A stretch of 64,000 bases of DNA from Vibrio artabrorum. GTDB lineage: Bacteria > Pseudomonadota > Gammaproteobacteria > Enterobacterales > Vibrionaceae. Under the pieces are notes generated by a model. It was given only the letters and a program-made list of their open reading frames with translations. It did not search any database and had not been told where the DNA came from. Of this stretch, positions 61,567 to 64,000 are shown one piece after another; the stretch's first letter is position 1, and every line of letters begins with the position of its first letter. A program made the translations under genes and the position numbers. The stretch spans positions 806,001-870,000 of the forward strand of contig NZ_AP025459.1 in NCBI RefSeq assembly GCF_024347295.1, given 5' to 3'.

Positions 61567-63027
61567 ATGACTCAATTACAGAATGTTCAACCAGAGAGTG
61601 CACTTTACATAGGCGGTGAATGGCAATCAGGTCTCAGCATCGTTGCGAACATTAACCCATCCGATATCTCTGAAAACATTGGTGACTTTGCTCAAGCCAG
61701 TACAGAGCAAGTTAAGCAAGCGATTTCAGCGGCCAAGCACGCTCAGCCTGAGTGGGAAAAAACGCCGATTGAACGCAAACAAGCGGTACTTCAAGCAATT
61801 GGTGATGAGCTGATTGCACGTTGCGATGAGCTAGGAAGGTTGCTTTCTCGTGAAGAAGGTAAGCCTTTTGCTGAAGGTCGTGGCGAAATTTACCGTGCAG
61901 GTCAGTTCTTCCAATACTTTGCAGCGGAAGTACTTCGTCAAATAGGCGATAACGCGGAATCGGTACGCCCCGGCGTTTCGGTTGAGGTGACTCGTGAGGC
62001 GGTCGGTGTTATCGGCATTATCTCTCCTTGGAATTTCCCAACGGCAACCGCGGCTTGGAAAATCGCTCCAGCACTGGCTTTCGGTAACAGCGTTATCTGG
62101 AAACCGGCAAACCTTACTCCCGCTAGTGCGGTGGCACTTACAGAGATCATCCACCGTCAAGGTATCCCAGCCGGCACGTTTAACCTTGTGCTTGGCAGCG
62201 GATCCACTGTCGGTGATGCGTTGATCAACGCTAAAGATGTGAACGGGGTGAGCTTTACAGGCTCTGTTGATACCGGCCGTAAGGTAGCCGCTGCTACAGC
62301 GCCAAACTTCGTTCGCTGCCAATTAGAAATGGGCAGTAAGAATGCACTGGTGATTGCAGATGATGCAGATATCCAAACCGCCGTTGATGCCACGATCGCC
62401 GGTTCGTTTTCAGGTGCGGGTCAAAAATGTACTGCATCTTCTCGTCTTGTGGTTATGGATGGCATTCATGACCAATACGTTGACGCACTGATCAAACGTA
62501 TGAGCGAGCTTAAAGTAGGGCACGCATTGGAAGACGGTGTGTTCATGGGCCCAGTCGTTGATGGCAATCAACTTGAAGCAAACCTAAGTTGGGTTGAGAA
62601 AGCGCGTCAAAGCGGTGGTGAGCTGGCATTCGGTGGCGAACGCTTGAGCATGCAACACGAAGGTTTCTACATGTCTCCAACGCTATTCTTGAACACGAAG
62701 AACGATTGGGAAGTGAACCAAGAAGAGGTGTTTGCACCCATGGCCAGTGTGATTCGTGTGGCTGATTTAGAGGAAGCTATCGCGACGACCAACGATACTC
62801 GCTTTGGTCTAACGGGGGGCATCATCACTCAAAGCTTACGCGCGAGCGCGATGTTCAAGCAACAAGCGCAGACAGGTTGTGTGATGGTGAACCTACCGAC
62901 AGCGGGCACGGATTACCATGTACCGTTTGGTGGTCGTAAAGAGTCGAGCTTCGGCCCTCGTGAGCAAGGTCAGTACGCGAAAGAGTTCTACACGGTAGTC
63001 AAGACGGCTTACCAACGTCCTTATTAA
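61567..63027 (+). CDS. NAD(P)-dependent aldehyde dehydrogenase, ketoglutarate-semialdehyde type
   Basis: Aldehyde dehydrogenase of 486 residues with all catalytic features: Asn156 in SPWNFPTA, Lys179 in IWKPAN, Glu254 in LEMGSKN and nucleophile Cys288 in GQKCTASS. The segment SREEGKPFAEGRGEIYRAGQ (near 94-113) is characteristic of alpha-ketoglutarate semialdehyde (2,5-dioxovalerate) dehydrogenases, which finish hydroxyproline and some uronate or pentose oxidation routes. AAGGACACAATA precedes the ATG. It lies between RidA and the M19 protein; succinate semialdehyde is an alternative substrate. Confidence 0.88.
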   Translation: MTQLQNVQPESALYIGGEWQSGLSIVANINPSDISENIGDFAQASTEQVKQAISAAKHAQPEWEKTPIERKQAVLQAIGDELIARCDELGRLLSREEGKPFAEGRGEIYRAGQFFQYFAAEVLRQIGDNAESVRPGVSVEVTREAVGVIGIISPWNFPTATAAWKIAPALAFGNSVIWKPANLTPASAVALTEIIHRQGIPAGTFNLVLGSGSTVGDALINAKDVNGVSFTGSVDTGRKVAAATAPNFVRCQLEMGSKNALVIADDADIQTAVDATIAGSFSGAGQKCTASSRLVVMDGIHDQYVDALIKRMSELKVGHALEDGVFMGPVVDGNQLEANLSWVEKARQSGGELAFGGERLSMQHEGFYMSPTLFLNTKNDWEVNQEEVFAPMASVIRVADLEEAIATTNDTRFGLTGGIITQSLRASAMFKQQAQTGCVMVNLPTAGTDYHVPFGGRKESSFGPREQGQYAKEFYTVVKTAYQRPY

Positions 63028-63121
63028 TTAGCTTTTTGCGAATAAGAATTGGTCTGAATCTCAGAGTCAGGCCAACATTCAAACCTAACGCAGTAAATGA
63101 CATTTAACCTGTGATTTCACC

Positions 63122-63161
63122 CATTGTTGAAAGCATGTTACTGAGCGTGTTTTCAACAATG
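63122..63161 (+). other. Intercistronic hairpin between the dehydrogenase and dipeptidase genes
   Basis: CATTGTTGAAA at 63122-63132 pairs perfectly with TTTCAACAATG at 63151-63161 over an 18-base loop, 34 bases before the next start codon. Possible transcript-processing or regulatory hairpin; no T run follows. Confidence 0.5.
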
Positions 63162-63194
63162 AGCCAGAACATTGAGCTTTCGATAGGAGTGGTT

Positions 63195-64000
63195 ATGTAC
63201 CAGCAACGGATTGTTATAGATGGATTGCAGTATTGCAATTGGAACCGAGAGTATTTCCAAACATTAAAGGCAAGCGGCATTACCGCCGTTCATGCGACAG
63301 CCGTTTACCACGAGACCGCTCGTGAAACGTTATCTCGCTTTGCTGAGTGGAATGTAAGATTTGAGCAAAATGCAGACATTATCATGCCGATTCATTCGAT
63401 GGCTGATGTTGAGATTGCAAAAACGACAGGCAAAGTCGGCATTTTCCTTGGCGCTCAAAACTGTTCACCAATCGATGATGAGATTGGTCTTATCGAAGTG
63501 ATGCGTCAACAAGGTCTTTTGATCATGCAACTGACGTACAACAACCAAAGCTTACTTGCCACGGGCTGTTATGAGGAGCACGACGCCGGCATTACGCGTT
63601 TTGGTAAGCAAGCCATCGAAGAGATGAACCGAGTCGGCATGATCATTGATATGTCTCACAGCGCTGAGCGTTCTACGCTAGAGGCGATTGATCTCTCTTC
63701 TCGCCCGATTTGTATTAGTCACGCAAATCCAACGTTTGCTCATGATGCACGACGAAACAAATCCAACGATGTGATTAAAGCTCTAACTGCACGCGGTGGA
63801 TTAATCGGCTTCAGCTTATATCCCTTTCATCTACCCAACGGCAGCCAATGTACGTTGGAAGACTTCTGCCAAATGGTTGCGACGACCGCTGACATGGTCG
63901 GCATTGAACACTTGGGGGTGGGGAGTGATCTGTGTTTGAACCAACCTCAAACCGTTCTTGAGTGGATGCGAAATGGTCGTTGGTCCAAAGCCATGGACTA
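63195..64000 (+). CDS. M19-family (membrane dipeptidase-like) protein, truncated by the window edge
   Basis: At least 268 codons, open to the end of the window. It has renal-dipeptidase-family segments: VGIFLGAQNCSPI (near 77-89), MQLTYNNQSLLATGC (near 108-122), MIIDMSHSAERSTLEAI (near 147-163), PICISHANPTF (near 168-178) and IEHLGVGSDL (near 235-244). The usual N-terminal metal motif Asp-Gly-His-x-Asp is replaced by IDGLQYCNW at residues 8-16, so one metal site is changed. No signal peptide is visible, so the name membrane dipeptidase may be misleading. AGGAGT precedes the start. Confidence 0.88.
   Translation, partial: MYQQRIVIDGLQYCNWNREYFQTLKASGITAVHATAVYHETARETLSRFAEWNVRFEQNADIIMPIHSMADVEIAKTTGKVGIFLGAQNCSPIDDEIGLIEVMRQQGLLIMQLTYNNQSLLATGCYEEHDAGITRFGKQAIEEMNRVGMIIDMSHSAERSTLEAIDLSSRPICISHANPTFAHDARRNKSNDVIKALTARGGLIGFSLYPFHLPNGSQCTLEDFCQMVATTADMVGIEHLGVGSDLCLNQPQTVLEWMRNGRWSKAMD

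Noticed and set aside
61831..62322. Minus-strand open frame of 163 codons
   Set aside because: It is antisense to the aldehyde dehydrogenase catalytic domain and its composition is that of a frame shadow.

Overview
The window looks like a piece of a Vibrio genome, most likely from a splendidus-like marine species and its second chromosome. This is inferred from gene content and order: fruBKA with divergent cra, rbsDACBKR, divergent torT/torS and mgsA are laid out as I remember them from Vibrio chromosome 2, and the protein sequences look vibrionaceous throughout. No rRNA, tRNA or CRISPR array was seen.

Bases 1-16300 are a glucuronoxylan utilisation island. uxuA-uxuB-uxaC convert glucuronate through fructuronate and mannonate to 2-keto-3-deoxygluconate. 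On the opposite strand, GH67 alpha-glucuronidase, an SGNH esterase-like hydrolase, xylose isomerase (xylA) and a GH43 glycosidase form a probable operon. A broken GH3 glycosidase remnant, an aldose 1-epimerase, an unexplained L-fucose isomerase-like protein, the regulator xylR and xylulokinase xylB follow. None of the glycosidases has an export signal, so imported aldouronic acids and xylo-oligosaccharides are probably cut in the cytoplasm. The transporter and the KDG kinase and aldolase must lie outside the window.

Bases 16300-30000 are mixed housekeeping and accessory genes: a DUF819 membrane protein, methylglyoxal synthase, the TMAO-sensing pair TorT/TorS without torR or torCAD, fatty acid cis/trans isomerase, an OFA-family MFS transporter, an unrecognised small membrane protein, a YajD-like HNH protein, a YghU-type glutathione transferase and a DOPA-dioxygenase-family protein. 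Many are separated by clear intrinsic terminators.

Bases 30000-42000 hold two sugar systems with readable control regions. fruBKA and cra diverge across three Cra-like palindromes. rbsDACBKR is preceded by two identical perfect RbsR-type palindromes and a CRP-like site. Then come an endonuclease/exonuclease/phosphatase-family protein, a CARB/PSE-like class A beta-lactamase, the yejABEF peptide importer and an S4-domain protein with a lysine-rich tail.

Bases 51178-58068 are a complete F1Fo ATP synthase operon, atpIBEFHAGDC. It lacks the chromosome 1 neighbours expected in Vibrio and has an enteric-type c subunit, so it is probably a second ATP synthase. An intact IS903-like element with perfect 17-bp ends and a 9-bp target duplication sits upstream. 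The window ends in a LysR-controlled cluster (RidA, semialdehyde dehydrogenase, M19 dipeptidase-like protein cut by the edge) that resembles hydroxyproline catabolism loci.
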